Assembly (NCBI RefSeq): GCF_964033635.1 | Contig: NZ_OZ035533.1 | Location: 5,208,001-5,272,000, forward strand | DNA: 64,000 bases | Direction: 5' to 3' | DNA from: Chitinophaga sp. MM2321 | Lineage (GTDB): Bacteria > Bacteroidota > Bacteroidia > Chitinophagales > Chitinophagaceae | Shown: piece after piece, positions 1-8,925 of the stretch | How positions within the stretch are numbered: position 1 is the first letter of the stretch | Layout: every line of letters starts with the position of its first letter | The notes under the pieces: model-generated | The model's database searches: none | What the model was told of the DNA's origin: nothing | Seen by the model: the letters and a program-made list of their open reading frames with translations, nothing else | Program-made: the position numbers and the translations under genes

Positions 1-956
1 GGGGCGTTGTGCTGATCAATCACATTTTCCAGTGCGGCAGGGATCAGGATTTCGCAATCCAGTTCCAGGCCATCGGTATTTTTATTCAGGTTGGTAGCGC
101 CGGGGAAGTTGACGATAGAACCGGTTTCTTTCTTGTGTTTCTGTACTTCTTCGGGGTTGATGCCGGCTTCATTGTAGATAGCGCCATCCCATTCTATCAG
201 GCAGGTAATTTTAGCACCTGCTTCATGAAAATACCGGGCAGCGTGATAACCTACGTTACCCATCCCCTGTACAATCACTCTTTTACCTTCGATGCCGGTA
301 GACAGGCCCAAACGGTCCATATCTTCCTTGATATTACACAGCTCGCGCAAACCGTAGAATACACCCAGGCCGGTAGCTTCGGTACGACCACGCACGCCAC
401 CCTGGGAAACAGGTTTACCGGTAACGCAGCCATAACCATCAATTTCGCCGGGACGTAAGCTCATGTAAGTGTCGAGTATCCAGCTCATTTCTCTTTCACC
501 TGTACCGTAGTCAGGAGCAGGAACGTCTGTACCGGGTCCGATGAAGTTTTTCTTTACCAGTTCGGCGGTGTAGCGACGGGTAATCGCTTCCAGCTGGAAG
601 GGGGTATAGTTGCGGGGATTGATCTTTAAACCGCCTTTGGCGCCGCCAAAAGGCACGTTTACGATGGCGCACTTATAGGTCATCAGGGCAGCCAGCGCCA
701 TTACTTCATCCTGATTCACTTCATCGCTGAAACGGATCCCGCCTTTACAAGGCAGTTTGTGATGGGAATGTTGTACGCGGTATGCTTCAATAACCTGAAC
801 GGAATCGCCTATCCTCACCGGGAACTTGATCTGGTATACCGCATTGCAGGCTTTGATCTGCTCCAGGATACCCTTGTCCCATTTGGTGAATGCAGCTGCT
901 TTGTCGAAGCTCTTTTCCACACTCTGGAAAAAGCTATAATGCTGATCTTGCGACAT
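1..956 (-). CDS. Glu/Leu/Phe/Val dehydrogenase family protein, C-terminus cut by window edge
   Basis: NAD(P)-dependent amino-acid dehydrogenase, most likely glutamate dehydrogenase, interconverting glutamate and 2-oxoglutarate plus ammonia in the cytosol. About 318 residues are present. The dimerisation/catalytic domain shows PCKGGIRF near residue 70, the catalytic lysine region [17 protein letters not shown] near 92-108 and [10 protein letters not shown] near 140. The Rossmann domain follows with a GMGNVG dinucleotide motif near 230. The start is the ATG at 956-954 ([10 protein letters not shown]). It lies last on the minus strand after ccmB/C/D, about 48 bp behind ccmD, but function gives no link between them. 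Leucine dehydrogenase is the main alternative; substrate cannot be settled from the visible part. Confidence 0.93.
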   Translation of the reverse strand, partial: MSQDQHYSFFQSVEKSFDKAAAFTKWDKGILEQIKACNAVYQIKFPVRIGDSVQVIEAYRVQHSHHKLPCKGGIRFSDEVNQDEVMALAALMTYKCAIVNVPFGGAKGGLKINPRNYTPFQLEAITRRYTAELVKKNFIGPGTDVPAPDYGTGEREMSWILDTYMSLRPGEIDGYGCVTGKPVSQGGVRGRTEATGLGVFYGLRELCNIKEDMDRLGLSTGIEGKRVIVQGMGNVGYHAARYFHEAGAKITCLIEWDGAIYNEAGINPEEVQKHKKETGSIVNFPGATNLNKNTDGLELDCEILIPAALENVIDQHNA

Positions 957-1004
957 AATATGTATTGTTTTGGTATAACGATTAGATGATCACAGTTGTT
1001 CAGA

Positions 1005-1244
1005 TCATGGCGTGTTCTTCTCGCGCTGTTCCAGCTTGTTAATCTTTCTTTCCAACCTGATGAGGAATAATATGATACCCAGGAAGATGATCAACAATAC
1101 ACCTACAATCACATAAATTTTACCATTGCTCCGGAAAAATTCATTCACGGCTCCTGATTCGGTATCCTGCTGTTGTGCATTTGCCAGCACTGATATAAAC
1201 AACAGCGCCAGGGTAAAGCAAAATGAAAACGCTCTATTAATCAT
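1005..1244 (-). CDS. CcmD family small membrane protein
   Basis: 79-residue protein with an N-terminal signal-like segment ending in ANAQQQ, a short polar stretch, one strong membrane helix (about residues 43-63) and a charged cytoplasmic tail (RLERKINKLEQREK). This is the plan of CcmD, the small partner of the CcmABC haem-handling complex in cytochrome c maturation. Its ATG overlaps the ccmC stop (ATGA-type, 1241-1244), so the two are translationally coupled. The call rests on shape and position more than on residue identity, as is normal for this family. Confidence 0.75.
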   Translation of the reverse strand: MINRAFSFCFTLALLFISVLANAQQQDTESGAVNEFFRSNGKIYVIVGVLLIIFLGIILFLIRLERKINKLEQREKNTP

Positions 1245-1903
1245 TTAAAAATATTTTTAAGCTCAATTTTTTTGAAGCGTACCATAAGGGTATAGATCCA
1301 CACACTTAACAAGGTCCAACCAATGAATGCCGGATACAGTACCATTTTCATGGACCCACTGGTATCTTTTGATGCAAAACCCGGTGTGCTGGCACTTCCC
1401 GGATGCAGGGATTCTACCATACGGGGAATAATATAAGTGAGGGGAATGAGCAATGCGAAAGCAAAGATGTTGAAAACTGCGGAGATGCGTGCCCGTTTGT
1501 CGATATCATGAATAGACATCCGCAATACCAGGTATGCCATGTAGATCAGCAGCGCAATAGCGGTACAAATCTGCTTGGGATCATCTGTCAGCGTACCTCC
1601 CCAGGTATAGGTGGCCCAGAGGGAACCCGTTGCAAATCCCAATACCCCAAAGAAAATACCTACGTTAGCGGCACTGGATGCATACACATCCCTCCGGAGG
1701 TCGTATTTTGAAAGGTAACGTAAAGAGTTTACAACAGATATGCTAAACATGGTATACATACATATCCACATCGGTACATGAAAAAACAATCCTCGGGATG
1801 ATTGTCCATTGGTTCCTATTATAGGTATCTTAACAGTAAACCCGGCGATAATTACGTAAATCAGGAGCAGTATCGCTAATGCTTTCCACCAATGTCTGGG
1901 CAT
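1241..1903 (-). CDS. ccmC: Cytochrome c biogenesis protein, CcmC/CcsA type
   Basis: Polytopic inner-membrane protein with about six helices that presents haem for cytochrome c maturation. The family's tryptophan-rich periplasmic segment is present in reduced form (GSLWATYTWGGTLTDDPKQ), with the conserved-type histidines in FFHVPMW and SLHPG. The start is placed at the ATG at 1903 (MPRHWWK). A longer frame to a TTG at 1930 exists, but that TTG lies inside a near-perfect promoter -7 box (1928-1935), so it cannot be in the mRNA. Length from the ATG is 220 residues, usual for CcmC. ccmB lies upstream on the same strand and ccmD overlaps its end. Confidence 0.88.
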   Translation of the reverse strand: MPRHWWKALAILLLIYVIIAGFTVKIPIIGTNGQSSRGLFFHVPMWICMYTMFSISVVNSLRYLSKYDLRRDVYASSAANVGIFFGVLGFATGSLWATYTWGGTLTDDPKQICTAIALLIYMAYLVLRMSIHDIDKRARISAVFNIFAFALLIPLTYIIPRMVESLHPGSASTPGFASKDTSGSMKMVLYPAFIGWTLLSVWIYTLMVRFKKIELKNIFK

Positions 1904-1927
1904 TTTTTTAACAGCTATATTCGGGGG

Positions 1928-1958
1928 CAAACCTACACGTTTTATACCTAATCACAAA
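1928..1958 (-). promoter_or_regulatory. Bacteroidota-type promoter for ccmC-ccmD
   Basis: On the minus strand TTTG (1958-1955) is followed after exactly 19 nt by TAGGTTTG (1935-1928), matching the primary sigma factor consensus TTTG-N19-21-TAnnTTTG of this phylum. Transcription would start near 1922, about 20 nt before the ccmC ATG at 1903. It implies ccmC has its own promoter and need not depend on ccmB. Confidence 0.75.
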
Positions 1959-2047
1959 GATTTTAAGGAATTTTAAGTGTATCAAACATCCTTAAATCCT
2001 GATTAAAAATCCTTTACATAAGTGATCCTTTTATTGGATATTTCGAA

Positions 2048-2716
2048 TTAGTCCTTCCACAGGAAAGGAAAGAGCACCATCGTGAGCGCGACTATCAGCA
2101 CATCCATGCCACCCAATAGTAGGAACATTTTTGGCAATCCTGGCTGATATACGGTTACAAAAGCAGACAAAGAGATATTTGCCAGCAACATGAGTACCGG
2201 CATAATAAGGGGGAACCCCATCACCGCCATCAGGGCTGCATTATGGTTGGCCTGTGCCGCAATAGCCGCCAGTACGGTGAATAAAAACGATAAACTGGCT
2301 CCTCCCAGCAGCACAATACCGATAAAGTAAGGGGCATTCGTGAGCGGGTTGCCCAGGAACATCAGGCTGCATACCAGTGCAATGAGGCTCATTAACGTCA
2401 TCAGCACTACATTATAAATAAGCTTGGCAGCAATAAAACAACGGGGATGGACCAACGAATAGAAATACAACAACCGTCCCCGGCTTTCCTGCATGAAACT
2501 TTTGGCAATCGCATTCACCGCCACAAACAACTGGATCACCCAGAAAAGGGCATTCCACATTTTCTCTTCCGGCTTGCCCGTCATCAGGTTAATGATAAAA
2601 ACGGTAGACAAAATATAGAGCAGCACCCCGTAAAAAGCATACTGCTGGCGTAATTCCAGCAATAAATCCTTTTTAACAAGGGTAAACGTCTGATGTATAA
2701 TACTTGTAGACTTCAT
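2048..2716 (-). CDS. ccmB: Haem exporter ABC permease CcmB
   Basis: 222-residue membrane protein with a short basic N-terminus (TLVKKDLLLELRQQYAF) and about six membrane helices, as in CcmB, the permease of the CcmAB transporter needed for holo-CcmE release in cytochrome c maturation. The ATG at 2716 (MKSTSIIHQ) is chosen. A TTG four codons upstream lies within the probable -7 box TATCTTTG (2733-2726) and is unlikely. ccmC follows 144 bp downstream on the same strand; ccmA and ccmE are not in this window. Confidence 0.88.
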   Translation of the reverse strand: MKSTSIIHQTFTLVKKDLLLELRQQYAFYGVLLYILSTVFIINLMTGKPEEKMWNALFWVIQLFVAVNAIAKSFMQESRGRLLYFYSLVHPRCFIAAKLIYNVVLMTLMSLIALVCSLMFLGNPLTNAPYFIGIVLLGGASLSFLFTVLAAIAAQANHNAALMAVMGFPLIMPVLMLLANISLSAFVTVYQPGLPKMFLLLGGMDVLIVALTMVLFPFLWKD

Positions 2717-2725
2717 GATCAGCGG

Positions 2726-2733
2726 CAAAGATA
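2726..2733 (-). promoter_or_regulatory. Probable -7 box of ccmB promoter
   Basis: TATCTTTG on the minus strand fits TAnnTTTG. Transcription would begin about 2720, leaving only a few bases before the ATG at 2716, so the ccmB message may be leaderless or nearly so. No good -33 TTTG is seen at the proper distance. Confidence 0.5.
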
Positions 2734-2779
2734 GGAATTACGGATTACGAATCAGACCGGGATCCGCCTGATTTTAATG

Positions 2780-2808
2780 ATTAGCCGTTTAATAGTATAT
2801 TAGCCGTT
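2780..2808. promoter_or_regulatory. Direct repeat upstream of accC
   Basis: The 10-mer ATTAGCCGTT occurs at 2780-2789 and again at 2799-2808, a 19-nt step close to two helical turns, ending 16 nt before the accC ATG. Tandem sites on one helix face are typical of a DNA-binding activator or repressor. No regulator gene lies beside it, so the binding protein is unknown. Confidence 0.35.
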
Positions 2809-2824
2809 GGTTTAAATTTTTTGC

Positions 2825-4315
2825 ATGGAAAAAATCCTGGTTGCCAATCGTGGTGAAATAGCATTGCGGATTATGCGCTCTGCACGTGAGATGGGCATTA
2901 AAACTGTAGCGGTATATTCTGAAGCCGATCGTACCATGCCTTTTGTGCAATACGCCGATGAGGCAGTATGTATTGGCCCGGCTCCTTCCAACCAGTCTTA
3001 TTTGCTGGGAGAAAAGATCATCGCTGTAGCAAAGGAAAAGGGCGCGGATGGCATTCATCCGGGTTACGGCTTTTTAAGTGAGAATGCTCGTTTTGCTGAA
3101 CAGGTAACTGCTGCCGGGATTACTTTTATTGGTCCTTCAGCGGCTTCTATTGAGGTGATGGGTAGCAAGCTGGCAGCCAAACAGGCGGCACAAAAGTTTG
3201 GTGTACCGATGGTACCCGGAACAGAAACACCGTTGCGCAGTGTAGCAGAAGCCCACGAAGTAGTGAAGGTAACCGGATTCCCCATTCTTATCAAGGCCTC
3301 TGCCGGTGGTGGTGGTAAAGGAATGCGGGTGGTAAATGTTCCGGAGGAACTGGATGAACAGATCAGGATGGCTAAAAGTGAAGCCCTGAGCGCATTTGGA
3401 GATGATGCCGTTTTTATTGAGAAATACGTGGGATCACCCCGCCATATAGAAATACAGGTGCTGGGCGACCAGCAGGGCAATTGTGTATATCTCTTTGAAA
3501 GAGAATGTTCTATTCAGCGTCGTCATCAGAAGCTGATAGAAGAAGCCCCTTCTTCCTCGCTTACACCGGATATCCGTGCCGCCATGGGGCAATGTGCCGT
3601 AGCGGTAGCCAAAGCCTGTAATTATTACGGGGCAGGCACGGTAGAATTTCTGGTAGATGAAAAACTGAATTTTTATTTCCTGGAGATGAATACCCGTTTA
3701 CAGGTAGAACATCCGGTAACAGAGCTGATCACGGGTCTGGACCTGGTGAAGGAACAGATAAAGATTGCCCGTGGTGAAAAGCTCTCCTTTACACAGGAAA
3801 GCCTTAAAATAAACGGTCATGCTATTGAGTTACGTATCTGTGCGGAAGATCCGGCCAACAACTTTCTACCGGATACGGGTAAACTGGAAACCTATATCCG
3901 CCCGCAAGGCTATGGTGTACGGGTAGATGATGGCTACGAACAAGGTATGGACATTCCCATTTATTATGATCCGATGATTGCCAAACTCATTGCCTGGGGC
4001 AGCAACCGTGAAGAAGCGCGTCACCGCCTGCTGCGTGCCATTGAAGAATACCAGATAAAAGGGATCCGTACCACGCTTCCCTTTGGCCGCTGGGCATTGC
4101 AGCAACCTGCTTTCATTGAAGGAAATTTCGACACTAATTTTATAGGGAAATATTTTACGCCACAAGCCCTACAGGAGCGATCTGAAGAGGTGGATAAACT
4201 GGCAGCCATCCTGGCTGCACAGGTATGGCAGCAGCAAATGATAACTTTACAACAGGCCGCCGGTACAGAAAACCAACAACCCGCTGCCTGGAAAAAAAGA
4301 AATATGTTAAGATAA
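2825..4315 (+). CDS. accC: Acyl-CoA carboxylase biotin carboxylase subunit
   Basis: 496-residue ATP-grasp enzyme that carboxylates biotin on its carrier protein using ATP and bicarbonate, the first half-reaction of acetyl- or propionyl-CoA carboxylase. The N-terminal domain starts EKILVANRGEIALR; the ATP-grasp glycine loop is SAGGGGKGMR near residue 160; the catalytic stretch FLEMNTRLQVEHPVTE lies near 290-305 and the C-terminal subdomain follows to about 450. A further ~45 residues ending AWKKRNMLR exceed the usual 450 of bacterial AccC and resemble the tail of acyl/propionyl-CoA carboxylase subunits. No biotin carrier or carboxyltransferase gene lies beside it, so the acyl-CoA partner is not fixed. 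Confidence 0.93.
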   Translation: MEKILVANRGEIALRIMRSAREMGIKTVAVYSEADRTMPFVQYADEAVCIGPAPSNQSYLLGEKIIAVAKEKGADGIHPGYGFLSENARFAEQVTAAGITFIGPSAASIEVMGSKLAAKQAAQKFGVPMVPGTETPLRSVAEAHEVVKVTGFPILIKASAGGGGKGMRVVNVPEELDEQIRMAKSEALSAFGDDAVFIEKYVGSPRHIEIQVLGDQQGNCVYLFERECSIQRRHQKLIEEAPSSSLTPDIRAAMGQCAVAVAKACNYYGAGTVEFLVDEKLNFYFLEMNTRLQVEHPVTELITGLDLVKEQIKIARGEKLSFTQESLKINGHAIELRICAEDPANNFLPDTGKLETYIRPQGYGVRVDDGYEQGMDIPIYYDPMIAKLIAWGSNREEARHRLLRAIEEYQIKGIRTTLPFGRWALQQPAFIEGNFDTNFIGKYFTPQALQERSEEVDKLAAILAAQVWQQQMITLQQAAGTENQQPAAWKKRNMLR

Positions 4316-4349
4316 GATTAAAAGTGCTGCTATAAAACCCGGAATCAAC

Positions 4350-4357
4350 TAAATTTG
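4350..4357 (+). promoter_or_regulatory. Probable -7 box before the GtrA-family gene
   Basis: TAAATTTG matches TAnnTTTG and sits 14 nt before the ATG at 4372, as expected for a short 5' leader. No convincing -33 element is present. Confidence 0.45.
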
Positions 4358-4371
4358 CGCCAATTTTACAT

Positions 4372-4872
4372 ATGATACGCAAGATCATACTTCAGATAAT
4401 TGACTTTTTTTATCAGCCGTTTGCAAAGGTAATGCCGCTGCAAACATTCCGCTACCTTGCCTGTGGCGGAGGAAATACCGCATTGGATATATTACTTTAT
4501 TTTGTTTGCTATAATTTTGTATTGCATCAACAAATGGTACACCTGCCTTTCGTCAATATGAGTGCGCACATTGCGGCCCTGTTTATGTCTATGGCAGTTA
4601 CTTTTCCTACCGGTTTCCTCCTGAGTAAATATGTGGTGTTTTCCGAATCCAACCTGCGCGGACACACGCAGCTTTTCCGCTATTTTGTGCTGGTAGGGAT
4701 TTGTATCCTGCTCAATTATGCCTTTATGAAGCTGTTTGTAGACCACCTGCACTTTTATCCTACAGTAGGCAAGATCTGTACTACAGCCCTGGTAGTAACG
4801 TTCAGCTATCTCACACAAAAGAAATTTACGTTTAAAGTAAAACAAACACATCCCGGGAAATTATCTTCCTGA
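4372..4872 (+). CDS. GtrA family membrane protein
   Basis: 166-residue integral membrane protein with four predicted helices (about residues 25-45, 60-82, 97-117 and 127-145) and the family's features: an early CGGGNTALDILLY segment, a GFLLSKYVVF segment after helix 2 and a basic aromatic end (TQKKFTFK). GtrA-like proteins are thought to move undecaprenyl-linked sugars or assist glycan decoration of the envelope. No partner glycosyltransferase is adjacent, although a polysaccharide cluster lies 3 kb downstream. It converges with tdk, leaving 18 bp between the stops. Confidence 0.85.
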   Translation: MIRKIILQIIDFFYQPFAKVMPLQTFRYLACGGGNTALDILLYFVCYNFVLHQQMVHLPFVNMSAHIAALFMSMAVTFPTGFLLSKYVVFSESNLRGHTQLFRYFVLVGICILLNYAFMKLFVDHLHFYPTVGKICTTALVVTFSYLTQKKFTFKVKQTHPGKLSS

Positions 4873-4890
4873 AATCAGCTAACGTGAAAA

Positions 4891-5457
4891 CTATTGCTGA
4901 TAATAACAATGCCGGCATCTGGGCTCATAGAGATCCATTTCTCCCAGTAATAAGGTTTCAGTTTCTGCCGACTTACGATAAGAGTAGTTGGCAATATTGC
5001 CGCATTTTACACAAATAGCGTGCAGCTTGGTAATATAGTCGGCTTTTGCCAGCAGGAAAGGCATTTGCCCAAAAGGCTTGCCGGTATAGTCCATATCCAG
5101 CCCCGCTACAATTACGCGGATGCCATGCAGCGCCAGTTGATCACATACATTCGGGAGTTCTGCATCAAAAAATTGCGCCTCATCAATACCGATCACATCT
5201 GCGTCCTGCGCCAGTAATAAAAGTTGCTGAGAATTATCTATCGGGGTAGATATAATTCTATTTTCATCGTGAGATACAATACTACCTTCCTCGTAACGGG
5301 TGTCCACAGCGGGTTTAAAGATTTCCACCTTTAAATTGGCAATGCGCGCACGTTTCAGCCGGCGGATCAGTTCTTCGGTTTTTCCCGAGAACATAGAGCC
5401 GCAAATTACTTCTATCCAGCCCCTCCGTCCTCCTGCAAGAGAAGGTTCAATAAACAT
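4891..5457 (-). CDS. tdk: Thymidine kinase (type II)
   Basis: 188-residue cytosolic enzyme that phosphorylates thymidine to dTMP with ATP in nucleotide salvage. It has the P-loop [15 protein letters not shown] near residue 19, the Walker B/lid region [10 protein letters not shown] near 90, and the zinc-binding pair CVKCGN...CRHC at the C-terminal end, as in bacterial tetrameric TK1-type kinases. The N-terminal [17 protein letters not shown] agrees with Bacteroidota homologues. It is divergent from the following gene, sharing an AT-rich 89-bp spacer. Confidence 0.95.
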   Translation of the reverse strand: MFIEPSLAGGRRGWIEVICGSMFSGKTEELIRRLKRARIANLKVEIFKPAVDTRYEEGSIVSHDENRIISTPIDNSQQLLLLAQDADVIGIDEAQFFDAELPNVCDQLALHGIRVIVAGLDMDYTGKPFGQMPFLLAKADYITKLHAICVKCGNIANYSYRKSAETETLLLGEMDLYEPRCRHCYYQQ

Positions 5458-5546
5458 ATTGTAGTATTTTGATTATTAATTAATTAAAAAATTCTAATTT
5501 TATGCAAATAAAATAAATTCTCTCACAAAGCGTTAACAATTAAGGC

Positions 5547-6443
5547 ATGGAGAAAATAAGTGCATTAATTGAGAAGTTGCAGGAATTGAAAAATTCCGGC
5601 GCAGACCTGCAGGCAATATCGTACTATGTACAATTGCTACAGGCCGAGGTGTTACATGTCCGTAACCGGCAGCATCAGCAGGATATGCAGGAAAGGCAAG
5701 GTCAGATCGCTGTGATCATGCCTGCACAACATAGCGTGCCGGCACCTGCGCCTGTTACACCCGCCGCGGAACCTGTGGCCACTACACCTGTAACGCCAGC
5801 ACCTGTGGCTCCGGCCGAGGAACCAGTTGTAAATACACCTGCTACTATCGCAGCGCAAACTACAACTTTACCAGCAGAAAAAACGACGGTACCAGCCACA
5901 GATCTGCCACAAGCACCGGCAGCTGCGGACCCAATACCCGCCAAACCGGAACCGGTAGTGACACCGCAACCCATACCTACGCTGGCAGCACATAAACCTG
6001 TGCCTCCCACGGAGAGAGAAAGAACAGCCACAACTTCCACCCTTTTTGACCTGGCAGAAGCACCCGCTAAAAACGGCTATAAAGGCCAGGACGCCAAGGC
6101 TATCCGCAAAGACCTGAATGATCTCGTTGGCAATAGCAACGCCTCCATCAATGACCAGCTGCGGCAGCAGCAAAAAGTGGAAGTAGCGCAAAAGCTGGGC
6201 GAAATGCCTATCAACGACCTGCGTCATGCCATCGGCATCAATGATAAATACCAGTTTATCCAGGAACTTTTCCGGGGTGATAAAGACCTTTACGAACGTT
6301 CTGTAAAAACCATCAACGAATGCAATTCCATGCAGGAAGCGGATTACTGGATCCAGCGGGAAATAAAAATTATACAGGGATGGCAGGATGACCATCACCT
6401 CGTTCAACACTTCTACTCATTGCTGAGAAAGCGGTTTTCCTGA
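5547..6443 (+). CDS. Hypothetical protein with Pro/Ala/Thr-rich linker and conserved C-terminal helical region
   Basis: 298 residues in three parts: a helical N-terminus (residues 1-50, with an Asn/Gln-rich end), a low-complexity linker of Pro, Ala, Thr and Val (about 55-160), and a charged helical C-terminal region (about 165-298) with NDLVGNSNASINDQLR, LRHAIGINDKYQFI and IIQGWQDDH. There is no signal peptide or membrane helix, so it should be cytoplasmic. The plan is two interaction modules on a flexible tether. Function is unknown. Its last 31 bp overlap the end of the convergent Kdo transferase gene. Confidence 0.75.
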   Translation: MEKISALIEKLQELKNSGADLQAISYYVQLLQAEVLHVRNRQHQQDMQERQGQIAVIMPAQHSVPAPAPVTPAAEPVATTPVTPAPVAPAEEPVVNTPATIAAQTTTLPAEKTTVPATDLPQAPAAADPIPAKPEPVVTPQPIPTLAAHKPVPPTERERTATTSTLFDLAEAPAKNGYKGQDAKAIRKDLNDLVGNSNASINDQLRQQQKVEVAQKLGEMPINDLRHAIGINDKYQFIQELFRGDKDLYERSVKTINECNSMQEADYWIQREIKIIQGWQDDHHLVQHFYSLLRKRFS

Positions 6444-7675
6444 ATATAATCTAATATTTTTGCTGTTGCCCCCTTATTGTCGTGTACATAGTTACCGGCG
6501 ATGGCAGCTGTTTTCTGATAAAAGGCACTATCGTCCAGCAGCAAATTCATATAGGCATGAAAGTTAGACAGCCCGCTTACCACCAGGGCGCCGTGTAGTG
6601 CCACCAGTTCCACCGCTTCAAAGTATTTACTGAACTCCGGCCCTATCAGCACCGGCTTACTATAGGCAGCTGGTTCCAGCAGGTTATGAATACCGTCTTT
6701 TCCAAATCCCCCACCTACATACGTAATATGGGCATAGCGGTACAGGGTTGTCAACATCCCGATATTATCTATAATCAATACAGTTGCTGCTCCGGCAGCC
6801 GCGCTGCTCAGCTCCGACCAGGTAATAGCCCCTGGAAACCGGCTTCTGATACTGCTGATATGATTTTCATGGATTTCATGCGGGGCGATGATCAGCTTTA
6901 CCGCCGCCTGGGATCTCAGGTACCACCATTCCGACAGCAACTGCTCATCTTCCGGCCAGGTGCTGCCCGCAACGATCAGTGTACTGTCACCGGCAAACTG
7001 TTCAATCAGCGGCAGGGTCTGGCGTTCCATCGGCAGGGCCGATACCCTGTCAAACCGCGTATCCCCGCTGATACTGACATTAGTGAGCCGGATACCCTGC
7101 AACAAATGAAGAGAAGCCTCATTTTGAACAAAAATGTGCGTAAACTGCTGCAAAAGGCGCCGGAACATGCCGCCATAGCCTTTAAAGAATACCTGCTCCT
7201 GCCGGAAGATCCCCGACACCAGCAAAGTAGGCACCTGACGTATATGCAAGTCCGTGAGGAAATGATACCAGAATTCATATTTTATGAAGATGGCTAGCGC
7301 CGGCTTCACAATATCCATGAAATCACGGGCATTGCCTTTGGTATCCAGGGGGAGATAATACACAAAATCAGCCCCTTTATAGTCTTTTCGCACTTCGTAG
7401 CCGGAGGGAGAAAAGAAAGTTAATAAAATTTTATAGGCCGGATACCGGGCACGGATAGCCTCCAACACGGGCCTTCCCTGCTCAAATTCTCCCAGGGAGG
7501 CCGCATGGACCCATACCAGCGGATGCGTACCTATCCCGTCCTGTTGCATACGCAACTGCCAGTGCTGCCTGCCTTTGAGCCAGCGGGCCGCTTTGGTCTT
7601 GCCGCTGAAAGCAGCCAGCCGTACGCCTCCTTTGTATAATTGAATCGCTGCATTATAAATTGCTGTTGCTATCAT
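6413..7675 (-). CDS. waaA: 3-deoxy-D-manno-octulosonic acid transferase
   Basis: 420-residue inner-membrane-associated GT-B glycosyltransferase that adds Kdo from CMP-Kdo to lipid A precursor. Visible family features are WVHAASLGEFEQGRPV near residue 55, LTFFSPSGYEVR near 85, SGDTRFDRV near 205 and the donor-binding YVGGGFGKDGIHNLLEPAAY near 318-337. The first residues (MIATAIYNAAIQLYKGGVRL) supply the usual membrane-contact helix. It is divergent from the nucleotide-sugar cluster, which also serves the envelope, and overlaps the convergent hypothetical gene by 31 bp. Confidence 0.95.
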   Translation of the reverse strand: MIATAIYNAAIQLYKGGVRLAAFSGKTKAARWLKGRQHWQLRMQQDGIGTHPLVWVHAASLGEFEQGRPVLEAIRARYPAYKILLTFFSPSGYEVRKDYKGADFVYYLPLDTKGNARDFMDIVKPALAIFIKYEFWYHFLTDLHIRQVPTLLVSGIFRQEQVFFKGYGGMFRRLLQQFTHIFVQNEASLHLLQGIRLTNVSISGDTRFDRVSALPMERQTLPLIEQFAGDSTLIVAGSTWPEDEQLLSEWWYLRSQAAVKLIIAPHEIHENHISSIRSRFPGAITWSELSSAAAGAATVLIIDNIGMLTTLYRYAHITYVGGGFGKDGIHNLLEPAAYSKPVLIGPEFSKYFEAVELVALHGALVVSGLSNFHAYMNLLLDDSAFYQKTAAIAGNYVHDNKGATAKILDYIQENRFLSNE

Positions 7676-7711
7676 CCGCCTGCGTACTTTTACTGAATTT
7701 TTATTGTGTTA

Positions 7712-7751
7712 CAAAGATAATCCCCAGCCAATCTCAAAATTTGTAAATTTG
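7712..7751. promoter_or_regulatory. Divergent promoter elements between waaA and the nucleotide-sugar cluster
   Basis: On the plus strand TAAATTTG (7744-7751) fits the -7 consensus for the DegT gene at 7786. On the minus strand TATCTTTG (7719-7712) fits it for waaA, with TTTTG (7739-7735) upstream at a short 15-nt spacing. The two promoters face away from each other and partly interleave. Confidence 0.5.
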
Positions 7752-7785
7752 CACACTTTAAACAAAATAAAAATATACATTTCAT

Positions 7786-8925
7786 ATGGTGCCTATTCAG
7801 ATGGTCGACTTGAAACGCCAGTACGCGAAAATTAAACCGCAGGTTGATGCTGCCATCCAGGAAGTACTGGAAAGTTCCGCTTTTATCAACGGCGGGGCGG
7901 TGCAAAAATTTACGGAAGAGTTGCAGCAGTACCTGGATATCAGGCACGTAATCCCCTGCGCCAATGGCACCGACGCGCTACAAATAGCCATGATGGCACT
8001 GGGTCTGCAACCCGGCGACGAAGTGATCACTCCTTCTTTTACCTTTATAGCTACGGCAGAAGTAATTGCCCTGTTACAACTGAAACCGGTATTTGTGGAC
8101 ATTGATCCGCTGACTTACTGCCTGGACGTAGCGGCTGTAGAAAGGGCCATCACACCTAAAACAAAGGCAATTGTGCCGGTACACCTCTACGGACATGTGA
8201 CCGATATGGAACCGCTGATGGCCGTAGCTGCAAAACATCATCTCTATGTAATTGAAGATAACGCACAGGCCATAGGCGCCGATTATACTTTTAAAGATGG
8301 CAGCAAAAAGAAAGCAGGAACTATTGGCCACATTGGCTGTACCTCCTTTTTCCCCTCCAAAAACCTGGGCTGTTATGGCGATGGCGGGGCTTTATTCACC
8401 AATGATGATGCACTGGCCGCTCAGATCAGGATGGTTGCCAATCACGGACAATCCGCCCGTTATTATCATGATGTAGTAGGCTGTAACTCCCGCCTGGACA
8501 CTGTACAAGCGGCTATATTACGTATTAAACTACCCTTACTGGATAAATACGTGGCTGCCCGTCGTGCTGTAGCCGATGCCTATGATGCTGCATTTGCCGG
8601 TATCCCACAGATCATTACCCCTTACAGGGCAGCTAACAGCTACCATGTATTTCACCAATATACGCTTCAATTGGATGGAGCAGACAGGAATGAACTGCAA
8701 AAGTACCTCCAGGAAAAACAGGTACCTGCCATGATTTATTACCCTGTACCGGCTCACCGTCAGAAAATGTTTGAACATTTTGGCGGCGCTGCTTTCAACT
8801 TACCCGTAACCGATAATCTCACCACCAGGGTGATTTCCTTACCGATACATACTGAAATGGACACTGATCAACTCGATCACATTATTCAATCCGTTAAATC
8901 ATTCCTAAACTCTCACCCCGCATGA
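7786..8925 (+). CDS. DegT/DnrJ/EryC1/StrS family sugar aminotransferase
   Basis: 379-residue PLP enzyme of fold type I that transaminates nucleotide-linked keto-sugars. It has the N-terminal QMVDLKRQYAKIKP, the PLP phosphate region NGTDALQIAM, the IEDNAQAIGADY segment and the PLP-binding lysine in FFPSKNLGCYGDGG near residue 190. It resembles the WbpE/PglE branch. It is the first gene of the cluster and its stop overlaps the ugd start by 4 bp, so a UDP-glucuronate-derived keto-sugar is a reasonable substrate by context, although the oxidase making a 3-keto sugar is not in the window. Confidence 0.92.
   Translation: MVPIQMVDLKRQYAKIKPQVDAAIQEVLESSAFINGGAVQKFTEELQQYLDIRHVIPCANGTDALQIAMMALGLQPGDEVITPSFTFIATAEVIALLQLKPVFVDIDPLTYCLDVAAVERAITPKTKAIVPVHLYGHVTDMEPLMAVAAKHHLYVIEDNAQAIGADYTFKDGSKKKAGTIGHIGCTSFFPSKNLGCYGDGGALFTNDDALAAQIRMVANHGQSARYYHDVVGCNSRLDTVQAAILRIKLPLLDKYVAARRAVADAYDAAFAGIPQIITPYRAANSYHVFHQYTLQLDGADRNELQKYLQEKQVPAMIYYPVPAHRQKMFEHFGGAAFNLPVTDNLTTRVISLPIHTEMDTDQLDHIIQSVKSFLNSHPA

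Noticed and set aside
5652..6040. Minus-strand Gly/Ala/Ser/Cys-rich frames opposite the Pro/Ala linker
   Set aside because: They mirror the repetitive coding strand of the 5547-6443 gene and have no independent support.
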